From positions 6,911 to 70,910 of the forward strand of contig JBBRVW010000023.1 in assembly GCA_038246545.1 (NCBI GenBank): 64,000 nucleotides of DNA, read 5' to 3'. The notes under the pieces were generated by a model. It had not been told where the DNA came from. It worked only from the letters and a program-made list of their open reading frames with translations, and searched no databases. The stretch's first letter is position 1. Every line of letters begins with the position of its first letter. Made by a program: the position numbers and the translations under genes. Of the stretch, positions 25,530 through 35,612 are shown in pieces. Source of the DNA: JBBRVW01 sp038246545 (lineage in GTDB: Bacteria; Actinomycetota; Actinomycetes; JACCUZ01).

Positions 25530-25532
25530 TCT
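25503..25532 (+). promoter_or_regulatory. Promoter of rplM-rpsI, overlapping the amylase stop
   Basis: TTGACC (25503-25508), an 18-base spacer and TAGTCT (25527-25532) form the best vegetative promoter in the window. The first three bases of the -10 box are the TAG stop of the amylase gene, and the -35 lies in its last codons. The leader to the rplM GTG is about 80 bases. Confidence 0.75.
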
Positions 25533-25617
25533 GCGAGGTCGTTGTGCCCACCCGTCGGGTGCGGGCACGAGCATCCACCGCATCCGCGGCACCGACCGAC
25601 AACGAGAAGGCCTCAGC

Positions 25618-26061
25618 GTGCGCACGTACAGCCCCAAGCCCGGCGACGTCCAGCGTCAGTGGCACGTCATCGACGCGACCGACGTCGTCCTCGGCCGGCT
25701 CGCCACCCAGACGGCGACCCTGCTGCGGGGCAAGCACAAGCCGATCTACGCCCCCCACGTCGACACCGGTGACTTCGTCATCGTCGTCAACGCCGAGAAG
25801 ATCGCGCTGACCGGCAACAAGCGTGAGGCCAAGCTCGCCTACCGGCACTCCGGCTACCCGGGCGGCCTGTCCTCGATGCCGTACCGCGTGCTGCTCGAGA
25901 AGCACCCGGAGCGGGCGATCGAGAAGGCCGTCAAGGGGATGCTCCCGCACAACACCCTCGGCCGGGCGATGATGAGCAAGCTCAAGGTCTACGCCGGCCC
26001 GGAGCACCCGCACCAGGCGCAGTCGCCGATCCCGTTCGAGATCACCCAGGTCGCGCAGTAA
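25618..26061 (+). CDS. rplM: 50S ribosomal protein L13
   Basis: This is a 147-residue L13, an early assembly protein of the 50S subunit. It starts MRTYSPKPGDVQRQWHVIDA with GTG, supported by GAGAAGG eight bases upstream, and contains KAVKGMLPHNTLGRAMMSKLKVYAG. rpsI follows after 50 bases, forming the conserved rplM-rpsI pair. In many actinobacteria this pair follows truA directly, unlike here. Confidence 0.98.
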   Translation: MRTYSPKPGDVQRQWHVIDATDVVLGRLATQTATLLRGKHKPIYAPHVDTGDFVIVVNAEKIALTGNKREAKLAYRHSGYPGGLSSMPYRVLLEKHPERAIEKAVKGMLPHNTLGRAMMSKLKVYAGPEHPHQAQSPIPFEITQVAQ

Positions 26062-26111
26062 CCACGCCGGACCTTTCCGAGACATCGACAGAGAAGAAGC
26101 TGAGAGACACC

Positions 26112-26609
26112 GTGTCCGAGACCGCCACCACCGACGAGGTCACCGAGTCGGCGCCCGAGAGCTTCACGACGGAGTCGTCGACGGGGTCGTTCACCACCGC
26201 GACCCCGCGTGAGATCATCACCGCCCCCGCCGCGGCCACCGGCCGTCGCAAGCAGGCCATCGCCCGCGTGCGGCTGGTGCCGGGCAGCGGTCACTGGGTC
26301 GTCAACGGCAAGGCCCTCGACGTCTACTTCCCGAACAAGGTGCACCAGCAGCTGGTCAACGACCCGTTCGTGACCCTGGGTGCCGAGGAGCGCTTCGACG
26401 TCGTCGCTCGTATCCACGGCGGCGGCAGCTCGGGCCAGGCCGGCGCCCTGCGCCTCGCCATCGCCCGCGCCCTCAACGAGATCGACGAGGAGGGGAACCG
26501 CCCGTTGCTCAAGAAGGCCGGTTTCCTCACCCGTGACCCGCGGGTCAAGGAGCGCAAGAAGTACGGACTGAAGAAGGCCCGCAAGGCGCCGCAGTACAGC
26601 AAGCGCTGA
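26112..26609 (+). CDS. rpsI: 30S ribosomal protein S9
   Basis: This is a 165-residue S9, whose C-terminal tail (APQYSKR) reaches P-site tRNA. The core starts GRRKQAIARVRLVPGSG. The first 40 residues are a Glu/Thr/Ser-rich acidic arm, common in actinobacterial S9 but absent in E. coli. It starts with GTG and lies 18 bases before glmM, so the two may share a transcript. Confidence 0.98.
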   Translation: MSETATTDEVTESAPESFTTESSTGSFTTATPREIITAPAAATGRRKQAIARVRLVPGSGHWVVNGKALDVYFPNKVHQQLVNDPFVTLGAEERFDVVARIHGGGSSGQAGALRLAIARALNEIDEEGNRPLLKKAGFLTRDPRVKERKKYGLKKARKAPQYSKR

Positions 26610-26627
26610 CCGGCACCGCGCACCCGC

Positions 26628-27974
26628 GTGGGACGCATCTTCGGCACCGACGGCGTGCGAGGCCTGGCCAACCGGGACCTCACGGCGGAGCTGGCCCTCG
26701 ACCTTTCGGTCGCGGCCGCGCACGTCCTCGGTGACGTGGGTGCCTTCGAGGGCCATCGTCCGACGGCAGTCGTCGGCCGGGACCCGCGCGCGTCCGGTGA
26801 GTTCCTGTCGGCGGCCGTCATCGCCGGGCTCGCGAGTGCCGGCGTCGACGTCCTCGACGTCGGGGTCCTCCCGACCCCGGCCGTGGCGTTCCTCACGGCC
26901 GACCTCGGCGCCGACCTGGGCGCGGTCATCTCGGCGAGTCACAACCCGATGCCCGACAACGGTCTGAAGTTCCTCGCCCGCGGCGGCCACAAGCTGGCCG
27001 ACGACCTCGAGAACGCGATCGAGGCCAGGCTGCGCGAGGACTGGGAGCGCCCGACCGGCGCCGCCGTCGGCCGGGTCCGGCAGGACGGCACGGCGGGCGA
27101 GCGCTACATCGAGCACCTGCTCTCGACCCTGCCGCACCGGCTCGACGGCCTCACCGTCGTCGTCGACGCGGCCCACGGCGCGGCCCACCTCGTCGCCCCC
27201 GAGGTGTTGCGGCGGGCCGGCGCCGAGGTCGTCGCCATCGGCGACCGGCCCGACGGGCTCAACATCAACGACGGCTACGGCTCGACCCACCTCGACCGGC
27301 TGCGCGAGGCGGTCCTCGCCCACGGCGCGCACGCCGGCGTCGCGCTCGACGGCGACGCCGACCGCTGCCTGGCCGTCGACGCCGCCGGCCGGGTCGTCGA
27401 CGGCGACCAGATCCTCGCCGTGCTCGCCCTGGCGCTGCGCGAGTCCGGCGGGCTGCCGCACGACACCGCGGTCGTCACGGTCATGTCCAACCTCGGCTTC
27501 CGGCTGGCGATGGCCCGTGAGGGGGTCGCGGTCGTCGAGACCGCGGTCGGCGACCGCTACGTCCTGGAGGCCATGAAGGCCGGCGGCTTCGGCCTGGGCG
27601 GCGAGCAGTCCGGCCACGTGATCTTCTCCGACCACGCCACCACTGGTGACGGCACCCTCACAGCGCTGCACCTGCTCGCCCGGGTGGCTGCCACCGGCAA
27701 GCCGCTGGACGAGCTGGCTGCGGTCATGGACCGGCTGCCCCAGGTGCTGCTCAACGTCCGCGGCGTCGACCGCACCGGTGTCGACGCCTGCGCACCGCTC
27801 CAGCAGGCGGTCGCCGATGCCGAGGCGGAGCTCGGCGGGACCGGCCGCGTGCTGCTGCGCCCCAGCGGCACCGAGGCGGTGGTGCGGGTCATGGTCGAGG
27901 CGCCCGACGAGGCCCAGGCCGACACCGTCGCCGAGCGGCTGGCGGAGGTCGTCCGCACCCACCTCGCGCTGTAG
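26628..27974 (+). CDS. glmM: Phosphoglucosamine mutase
   Basis: This enzyme converts glucosamine-6-phosphate to glucosamine-1-phosphate, feeding UDP-GlcNAc and peptidoglycan synthesis. The 448-residue protein starts MGRIFGTDGVRGLAN. The phosphoserine is S104 in ISASHNPMPDNG, the metal loop is DGDADR, and the sugar-binding loop is GGEQSGH. The 3' phosphate-binding RPSGTEAVVRVM motif is present. GlmS, the previous pathway step, is encoded 1.1 kb downstream beyond coaA. Confidence 0.98.
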   Translation: MGRIFGTDGVRGLANRDLTAELALDLSVAAAHVLGDVGAFEGHRPTAVVGRDPRASGEFLSAAVIAGLASAGVDVLDVGVLPTPAVAFLTADLGADLGAVISASHNPMPDNGLKFLARGGHKLADDLENAIEARLREDWERPTGAAVGRVRQDGTAGERYIEHLLSTLPHRLDGLTVVVDAAHGAAHLVAPEVLRRAGAEVVAIGDRPDGLNINDGYGSTHLDRLREAVLAHGAHAGVALDGDADRCLAVDAAGRVVDGDQILAVLALALRESGGLPHDTAVVTVMSNLGFRLAMAREGVAVVETAVGDRYVLEAMKAGGFGLGGEQSGHVIFSDHATTGDGTLTALHLLARVAATGKPLDELAAVMDRLPQVLLNVRGVDRTGVDACAPLQQAVADAEAELGGTGRVLLRPSGTEAVVRVMVEAPDEAQADTVAERLAEVVRTHLAL

Positions 27975-27997
27975 GCCGACCGCCGTCGGCAGCACAC

Positions 27998-28057
27998 GAG
28001 CCGACGTGGCTCCGGTCGGCAGCTGCTCTCCGACCGGGTAGCGGGGCCACGTGGCTC
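27998..28057. terminator. Nested bidirectional terminator between glmM and coaA
   Basis: An inner perfect stem CCGGTCGG/CCGACCGG (28012-28019 with 28030-28037) sits inside an outer 12-bp stem (GAGCC-ACGTGGC, 27998-28010 with one bulged G, paired with 28046-28057). The genes on both sides converge on it, so it can end both transcripts. Confidence 0.65.
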
Positions 28058-28076
28058 TCACCACGCGCGCCGCTGC

Positions 28077-29063
28077 TCAGAGCTTGCGGAGGCGGACCCG
28101 GCGGACCGCGTGGTCGGGTCCCTTCTCCAGCACCAGGGTGGCCCGTCCGCGGGTCGGCAGGATGTTCTGCTCGAGGTTCGGCTCGTTCACCTCCGCCCAG
28201 ATCGACAGGGCGGTCTCGCGGGCCGCGTCGTCGGAGAGCTCGGCGTAGCGGGTGAAGTACGACGCGGGGTCGGCGAAGGCGGTCCGGCGCAGTCGCAGGA
28301 ACCGCTCGACGTACCAGCGCCGGACGTCAACGGTGGCGGCGTCGACGTACACCGAGAAGTCGAAGTAGTCCGAGACGCTCATCCGGCTAAGGGCGTCGGG
28401 GCGGGGGCGGGGCGGCTGAAGGACGTTGAGCCCCTCGACCACGACGATGTCCGGCCGCTCGACCACCACCTGCTCGCCGGGAACGACGTCGTAGACCAGG
28501 TGCGAGTACACCGGCGCCGCCACCTCGGGCTCGCCCGACTTCACGGCCGCGAGGAACCGCAGCAGCCCCCGCTGGTCGTAGGACTCCGGGAAGCCCTTGC
28601 GGTGCAGGATGCCGCGCCGCCCGAGCTCCGCGTTGGGCAGCAGGAAGCCGTCGGTGGTCACGAGCGACACGCGTGGGTGGTGCGGCCAGCGCGCCAGCAG
28701 CTCGCGCAGCACGCGCGACGTCGTGCTCTTCCCGACCGCCACGCTGCCCGCGACGCCCACCACGAAGGGCACCCGGGCCGACTTCTCGCCCAGGAAGGTC
28801 GAGGTGGCGAGGTGCCGCTCCTGGGCGGCGGTCACCTGCAGGTTCAGCAGCCGGGAGAGCGGGAGGTAGACCTCCTCCACCTCGGCCAGGTCGATCGTGT
28901 CGCCGAGGCCGCGCAGCCGGGCCAGGTCGGCGTCGTCCAGCGTCAGCGGGGTGGTGTCGCGCAGCGCGCTCCAGCGCTCACGCTCGATCTTGACGTAGGG
29001 CGACAGCGCCGGGCCCTGGGGACCGGCGCTGTCGCCCGGCGCACGCGGGGAGGGCTGCCTCAC
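28077..29063 (-). CDS. coaA: Pantothenate kinase type I
   Basis: This enzyme performs the first committed step of coenzyme A synthesis, ATP-dependent phosphorylation of pantothenate. The 328-residue protein has Walker A GVAGSVAVGKSTTSR (about residues 103-117), followed by TTDGFLLPN and KGFPESYD, characteristic of the CoaA family. GTG 29063 is only 18 bases from the divergent glmS start, so there is no room for an ordinary leader on both sides. The N-terminal 20 residues are Pro/Gly-rich and poorly conserved. Confidence 0.96.
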   Translation of the reverse strand: MRQPSPRAPGDSAGPQGPALSPYVKIERERWSALRDTTPLTLDDADLARLRGLGDTIDLAEVEEVYLPLSRLLNLQVTAAQERHLATSTFLGEKSARVPFVVGVAGSVAVGKSTTSRVLRELLARWPHHPRVSLVTTDGFLLPNAELGRRGILHRKGFPESYDQRGLLRFLAAVKSGEPEVAAPVYSHLVYDVVPGEQVVVERPDIVVVEGLNVLQPPRPRPDALSRMSVSDYFDFSVYVDAATVDVRRWYVERFLRLRRTAFADPASYFTRYAELSDDAARETALSIWAEVNEPNLEQNILPTRGRATLVLEKGPDHAVRRVRLRKL

Positions 29064-29081
29064 GGCGATACCCTGTCACCC

Positions 29082-30958
<1,877 letters not shown>

Positions 30959-31110
30959 TGGCGGGCCTCTGTTCCCGACGCTCGACGCCGCCGTACCGAT
31001 CACGGTCCGTGAGCCCCGGTCACGTCTGGTTGTCCCGACTTCCCTACGCTTTGTCCGTCTCCTAGGGTGGTTGCGACCTGCATCACCCGGCAACCAGGGA
31101 GACAGATCAC

Positions 31111-32571
31111 ATGACCGAGCTCGACCGCCGTACGTTCCTCACGCGGGCCGCAGTGGTGGCGGGTGGTGCCGCTGCGAGCGGCCCACTGGTGGGTCTGGCC
31201 GCACCGGCGGCACACGCCTCGGACGGGGGTGGCCACCACCGTCGGCACCGACACTCCCCCGGGTACGGGGCGCTGCAGCCGACGGCCGACCTGCTCGACG
31301 GTGTCGAGCGGCTCGCGCTCCCGGCCGGGTTCTCCTACCGTTCGTTCGCCCTGACCGGGACGAAGACCGACGACGGGGCCACCATCCCGGCCAAGCCCGA
31401 CGGTATGGGTGCCTTCCACGGTCGGCACGGGAACACGGTGCTGCTGCGCAACCACGAGATCGGCAACTCGGCGCCCCTGTTCGGCGGTCCGGGCGCCAGC
31501 AGCGACTTCGACGCCAAGACGGGCGGCGGTGTGGTCGGCCTCGAGGTCACCGCGTACGGGCACCTGGTCCGCAGCTGGGTGGCGATGAACGGCACCCTGA
31601 GCAACTGCGCCGCCGGTTCCACCCCCTGGGGGACCCAGCTCAGCAACGAGGAGAGCGTCAACGGCCCCGATGTCGGCAACGACTTCACCGGCAGCGACAA
31701 CTCGGTGCTGACCGCCAAGCACGGCTACCTCTACGAGGTCCCCACCGACGGCGGGACGCCGAACGGTCCGATCACCCACGCCGGCCGGTTCGCCCACGAG
31801 GGCTCCGTGGTCGACCCGCACGACGGCACGGTGTACATGACCGAGGACGACTTCGCCTTCCCGTCGGGCTTCTACCGCTACCTGCCGCCGACCGACCCCC
31901 GGCGGACCCGGCGGATCGCCGACGGCGGCCGGCTGCAGATGCTCGCCGTCGTGGGTCAGCCGGGACGGGACTTCACCGGGCACGTCGAGAACGGCAGCCG
32001 CTTCGCGACCACCTGGGTCGACATCGGCCACCCGGACCCGACGTTCCCCGCGGGGACCACGAACGACCAGGCCATCCGCGCCGTCGCCGACCAGGGACTG
32101 GCCCAGGGTGCCTGCTTCTTCTCCCGCCTCGAGGGCGCGGTCTGGAGCCACGGGGCGGTCTGGTTCACCTCCACCCAGGGCGGCGAGTCCCACGGGGTCG
32201 GCAAGGGCGGCCTCGGCCAGGGCGAGGGCCAGGTCTGGGCCTACGAGCCGCACTCCGGGACCCTCACGATGGTCTTCGAGTCGCCCGGCCCGGACGTGCT
32301 GGACATGCCCGACAACATCGGCGCCAGCAAGCACGGCACGTTCCTGCTGTGCGAGGACGGCAACGACTCCACCCAGTACCTGCGCGGCCTGACGCCGTCG
32401 GCCAAGATCTTCGACTTCGCGATGAACATCGACGGTCCCGACGCCAAGGAGGAGTTCGCCGGCGCCGTGTGGAGCCAGAACGGTCACACCCTGTTCGTGA
32501 ACCTGCAGACCCGCACCGACCCGGCTCGGACCTACGCCATCTGGGGCCCGTGGCAGCGCGGCTCCTTCTGA
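31111..32571 (+). CDS. PhoX-family (DUF839) phosphatase, Tat-exported
   Basis: This 486-residue protein has a twin-arginine signal (LDRRTFLTRAAVVAGG) and an AxA-type cleavage near residue 35. The mature part matches the PhoX/DUF839 family of extracytoplasmic phosphatases that use Ca and Fe cofactors; recognisable pieces are LLRNHEIGNSAP, WGTQLSNEESVNG, AHEGSVVDPHDGTVYMTED and DMPDNIGASKHGTFLLCEDG. A -10-like TAGGGT (31063-31068) and a 7-bp hairpin (31068-31096) precede the start; GGGAGA is the ribosome-binding site. Phosphate control is plausible, but no convincing Pho box was found. Confidence 0.88.
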   Translation: MTELDRRTFLTRAAVVAGGAAASGPLVGLAAPAAHASDGGGHHRRHRHSPGYGALQPTADLLDGVERLALPAGFSYRSFALTGTKTDDGATIPAKPDGMGAFHGRHGNTVLLRNHEIGNSAPLFGGPGASSDFDAKTGGGVVGLEVTAYGHLVRSWVAMNGTLSNCAAGSTPWGTQLSNEESVNGPDVGNDFTGSDNSVLTAKHGYLYEVPTDGGTPNGPITHAGRFAHEGSVVDPHDGTVYMTEDDFAFPSGFYRYLPPTDPRRTRRIADGGRLQMLAVVGQPGRDFTGHVENGSRFATTWVDIGHPDPTFPAGTTNDQAIRAVADQGLAQGACFFSRLEGAVWSHGAVWFTSTQGGESHGVGKGGLGQGEGQVWAYEPHSGTLTMVFESPGPDVLDMPDNIGASKHGTFLLCEDGNDSTQYLRGLTPSAKIFDFAMNIDGPDAKEEFAGAVWSQNGHTLFVNLQTRTDPARTYAIWGPWQRGSF

Positions 32572-32589
32572 GGTTTCGCTCGCACCACG

Positions 32590-32624
32590 TCAGGCCCCCG
32601 CGACCTCAGGTCGTGGGGGTCTGA
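32590..32624 (+). terminator. Terminator after the PhoX-like gene
   Basis: A 16-bp stem (32590-32605 with 32609-32624) with two G-T wobbles surrounds a TCA loop. It begins 18 bases after the stop codon, with a pyrimidine-rich CTTCTCCTC downstream. Confidence 0.75.
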
Positions 32625-32643
32625 CTTCTCCTCGAGGACGTGC

Positions 32644-32649
32644 GAGGCT
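32644..32649 (+). promoter_or_regulatory. Candidate -10 box of acpS (leaderless start)
   Basis: GAGGCT lies seven bases before the acpS GTG, the spacing seen in actinobacterial leaderless mRNAs. TGACTT 16 bases further up is a poor -35. The preceding terminator supports a new transcript starting here. Confidence 0.35.
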
Positions 32650-32656
32650 GGGCGTC

Positions 32657-33013
32657 GTGATCATCGGTGTCGGCATCGACGTCGTCGACGTCGCCCGGTT
32701 CGGCGAGACGCTGGCCCGAACGCCGCGCCTGGCCGCACGGTTGTTCACCGACGCCGAGCAGCAGCTCCCGTTGGCCTCCCTCGCTGCGCGGTTCGCGGCC
32801 AAGGAGGCGCTCGCGAAGGCACTCGGCGCGCCGGTCGGGCTGCGCTGGCGCGACGCCGAGGTGCAGCGCGGCGAGGACGGCCGGCCGCACCTCGCGGTGA
32901 CCGGCACCGTCGCCGCGCGGGCCGAGCAGCTCGGCGTCCACCACACCCACCTGTCCCTGAGCCACGACGCCGGCATCGCGTCGGCTGTCGTCATCGCCGA
33001 GGGCACGACCTGA
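32657..33013 (+). CDS. acpS: Holo-[acyl-carrier-protein] synthase
   Basis: AcpS transfers the 4-phosphopantetheine arm of CoA to acyl carrier protein. The 118-residue protein begins MIIGVGIDVVDVARF with metal-binding D8, and has the RFAAKEALAKALGAP helix containing the second metal ligand Glu. HTHLSLSHDAGIASAVVIAE ends the fold. It starts with GTG and overlaps the next gene by one base (TGATG). It heads a chain of overlapping genes that runs through tsaE. Confidence 0.96.
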   Translation: MIIGVGIDVVDVARFGETLARTPRLAARLFTDAEQQLPLASLAARFAAKEALAKALGAPVGLRWRDAEVQRGEDGRPHLAVTGTVAARAEQLGVHHTHLSLSHDAGIASAVVIAEGTT

Positions 33014-34458
33014 TGCAGCCCGCCTACGACATCGACGCGATCCGGGCGGCCGAGCAGCGCTTGCTCGACGCGCTTCCGGACGGCGCGCTGATAGCCCGCG
33101 CGGCGACCGGGCTCGCCCGGGTCTGCGCCGCGCTGCTCGACGGCGTCTACGGGTCCCGCGTGCTGCTGCTCGTCGGCGCCGGCAACAACGGCGGTGACGC
33201 GCTGTACGCCGGTGCGTCCCTGGCCCGTCGCGGCGCCCGGGTCGAGGCACTGCTGCTCGACGACCGGGTGCACGTGGCGGGGCTGGCCGCGCTCCTGCGG
33301 GCCGGCGGCCACCGCGTCGACCGCATCGGCGATGCGGGCACTCGTACGGATGGCCCGGACCTGGTGATCGACGGGATCCTCGGCATCGGCGGTCGCGGGG
33401 GGCTGCGTGAGAAGGCGGTCGACGTCGTGCGGCGGCTGCCCGACGACGCCCCGGTCGTCGCGGTCGACGTGCCGAGTGGTGTCGACGCCTCCACCGGCGA
33501 GGTGGTCGGGGTCGCGGTCGACGCCGACGTGACCGTGACCTTCGGCGCAATGAAGACCGGGCTGCTCGTCGACCCGGGCGCACGGCACGCAGGCGTCGTC
33601 GAGCTGGTGGACATCGGTCTCGACCTGCCGCCCGCCGAGGTCGAGGTGCTCCAGTCGGTCGACGTCGCGCACCTGCTGCCGAGAGCGGATCGCGAGTCGG
33701 ACAAGTACCGACGGGGTGTCCTGGGCGTCGCGGCCGGGTCCGCCCAGTACACCGGTGCCGCGGTGCTCTGCACCGGAGGCGCGGTGCGGTCCGGAGCCGG
33801 GATGGTGCGCTACCTCGGCGCCGAGGAGGCAGCCGGCCAGGTGCGCGCACGCTGGCCGGAGGTCGTGGTGGGCGAGGGCCGGGTGCAGGCCTGGGCCGTC
33901 GGGTCGGGCGGGGGCGACGACGCGGCCGACCGGTTCGCGCGCGCCGCCCGCGACGGCGTACCGATGGTCGTGGACGCCGACGCGCTGGCGGCACTGGTCA
34001 AGCACCGCGACCTGGCCGTCCCGCTCCTGCTGACGCCGCATGCCGGAGAGCTGGCCCGGCTGGTGGGGGCCGAGCGCGACGACGTGGAGGCCCGCCGCCT
34101 GCACCACGCCCGCTCCGCGGCCCGCGACCTGGACGCCGTCGTGCTGCTGAAGGGCTCGACGACCGTGGTCGCGCGGCCCGACGGACGGGTCCGCGTCAAC
34201 CCGACGGGGACGCCGGCGCTCGCGACGGCCGGCTCGGGCGACGTGCTCGCGGGCCTGTGCGGCGCGCTGCTCGCGGCAGGCCTCGACCCGTTCGACGCCG
34301 GCTCCGTCGGTGCCTGGCTGCACGGGCTGGCCGGCCGGATCGCGGCGGCCGGTGGCCGGCCGGTGGCGGCCGGCGACGTCCTGGACGCGATCCCCGACGC
34401 CTTCCGGCGCGTCCGGGCGCGGGGCGGCGCCGGTCCCCTTGGCACACTGGGGGCATGA
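33013..34458 (+). CDS. nnrD: Bifunctional NAD(P)H-hydrate epimerase / dehydratase
   Basis: This 481-residue fusion repairs damaged NAD(P)H hydrates. Residues 1-215 are the epimerase (NnrE/YjeF_N), with VGAGNNGGDALYAG and VIDGILGIGGRGG. Residues 220-480 are the ADP/ATP-dependent dehydratase (NnrD/YjeF_C), with LTPHAGELARLVG, VVLLKGSTTVV and NPTGTPALATAGSGDVLAG, the ribokinase-like catalytic loop. It overlaps acpS and alr, so it is surely co-transcribed with them, an arrangement also seen in mycobacteria and other actinobacteria. Confidence 0.96.
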   Translation: MQPAYDIDAIRAAEQRLLDALPDGALIARAATGLARVCAALLDGVYGSRVLLLVGAGNNGGDALYAGASLARRGARVEALLLDDRVHVAGLAALLRAGGHRVDRIGDAGTRTDGPDLVIDGILGIGGRGGLREKAVDVVRRLPDDAPVVAVDVPSGVDASTGEVVGVAVDADVTVTFGAMKTGLLVDPGARHAGVVELVDIGLDLPPAEVEVLQSVDVAHLLPRADRESDKYRRGVLGVAAGSAQYTGAAVLCTGGAVRSGAGMVRYLGAEEAAGQVRARWPEVVVGEGRVQAWAVGSGGGDDAADRFARAARDGVPMVVDADALAALVKHRDLAVPLLLTPHAGELARLVGAERDDVEARRLHHARSAARDLDAVVLLKGSTTVVARPDGRVRVNPTGTPALATAGSGDVLAGLCGALLAAGLDPFDAGSVGAWLHGLAGRIAAAGGRPVAAGDVLDAIPDAFRRVRARGGAGPLGTLGA

Positions 34459-35612
34459 GTCGCCAGCACGCCGTCGCGAGGGTCGATCTCGGCGCGATCC
34501 GCGCCAACGTCGCCGCCCTCCGCGGGCGCACGACGAGCGAGGTGCTCGCCGTGGTCAAGGCCGACGGTTACGGGCACGGCCTGGTGCCCTCCGCGCGTGC
34601 GGCAGTCGAGGGCGGCGCCACCTGGCTCGGCACCGCGCTGGTCGACGAGGCGCTGGCGCTGCGCGCCGCCGGCCTCACCGAGCCGCGCATCCTGGCCTGG
34701 CTGATGGGGCCGGGGGAGCGCTGGGCCGAAGCGCTGCGCGCGGACATCGACGTGTCGGTCAGCGCGACCTGGGCGCTGGACGAGGTCCTGGCCGCCACGG
34801 CCGAGACCGGCCACACGGCGCGGGTCCACCTCAAGGTCGACAGCGGGCTGACCCGCGGTGGCGCGGCGCTCGCCGACTGGCCGGACCTCGTCGACGCGGC
34901 CCGCAAGGCGGAGGCCGACGGGTCCGTGCTCGTCACCGGGGTGTGGTCGCACTTCGCCTACGCCGACGCGCCCGGGCACGAGACGATCGCGCGACAGGCT
35001 GCGGTGTTCCGCGAGGCTGTCGCGCACGCCGAGACCGCGGGCCTGCGCCCGGAGGTGCGGCACCTGGCCAACTCCGCTGCGACCCTCACCGCGCCCGATC
35101 AGCACTTCGACCTGGTGCGGCCGGGCATCGCCGTCTACGGGCTCTCGCCGGTGCCGGAGGTCGGCGGGCCGCACGACTACGGGCTGCGCCCGGCGATGAC
35201 CCTCGCCGCCGGCCTGGTACTGGTGAAGCGGGTGCCGGCCGGCAGCGGCGTGAGCTACGGACACACCTACACGACCGACCGCGAGACGACGGTCGGGCTG
35301 GTGCCGCTGGGCTACGCCGACGGCGTCCCGCGCGCCGCCGGCAACGTCGGGCCGGTCCTGGCCGCCGGCCGTACCCGTACCGTCGCCGGCCGCGTGTGCA
35401 TGGACCAGCTGGTCCTGGACCTCGGCGACGACCCCGCTCAGGCGGGGGACGAGGTCGTCCTCTTCGGCGACGGCTCCGACGGCGGCCCCACCGCGCAGGA
35501 CTGGGCGGACGCGACCGGCACCATCTCCTACGAGATCGTCACCCGGATCGGCCCGCGGGTGCCACGCGTGTACGTCGACGACGGCCGGGTCATGCCGGGG
35601 GACCCGTCATGA
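34455..35612 (+). CDS. alr: Alanine racemase
   Basis: This PLP enzyme makes D-alanine for peptidoglycan. The 385-residue protein carries the PLP lysine K35 in LAVVKADGYGHG and the catalytic tyrosine in GVSYGHTYTTDRE. RVCMDQLVLDLGDDP, near the C-terminal barrel, contacts the active site across the dimer. The ATG overlaps the nnrD stop (ATGA), and its own stop overlaps the hydrolase start in the same way. Confidence 0.97.
   Translation: MSRQHAVARVDLGAIRANVAALRGRTTSEVLAVVKADGYGHGLVPSARAAVEGGATWLGTALVDEALALRAAGLTEPRILAWLMGPGERWAEALRADIDVSVSATWALDEVLAATAETGHTARVHLKVDSGLTRGGAALADWPDLVDAARKAEADGSVLVTGVWSHFAYADAPGHETIARQAAVFREAVAHAETAGLRPEVRHLANSAATLTAPDQHFDLVRPGIAVYGLSPVPEVGGPHDYGLRPAMTLAAGLVLVKRVPAGSGVSYGHTYTTDRETTVGLVPLGYADGVPRAAGNVGPVLAAGRTRTVAGRVCMDQLVLDLGDDPAQAGDEVVLFGDGSDGGPTAQDWADATGTISYEIVTRIGPRVPRVYVDDGRVMPGDPS

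Noticed and set aside
25989..28064. 691-codon minus-strand frame across rpsI and glmM
   Set aside because: It is antisense to two certain genes and shows no conserved motif.
29064..29081. glmS ribozyme
   Set aside because: Only 18 bases separate glmS from the divergent coaA start, far too short, and the ribozyme is not expected in actinobacteria.
31021..31110. Possible Pho box upstream of the PhoX-like gene
   Set aside because: TTGTCC occurs twice 21 bases apart, but the 11-base direct repeats with GTTCAC typical of actinobacterial PhoP sites are not seen.
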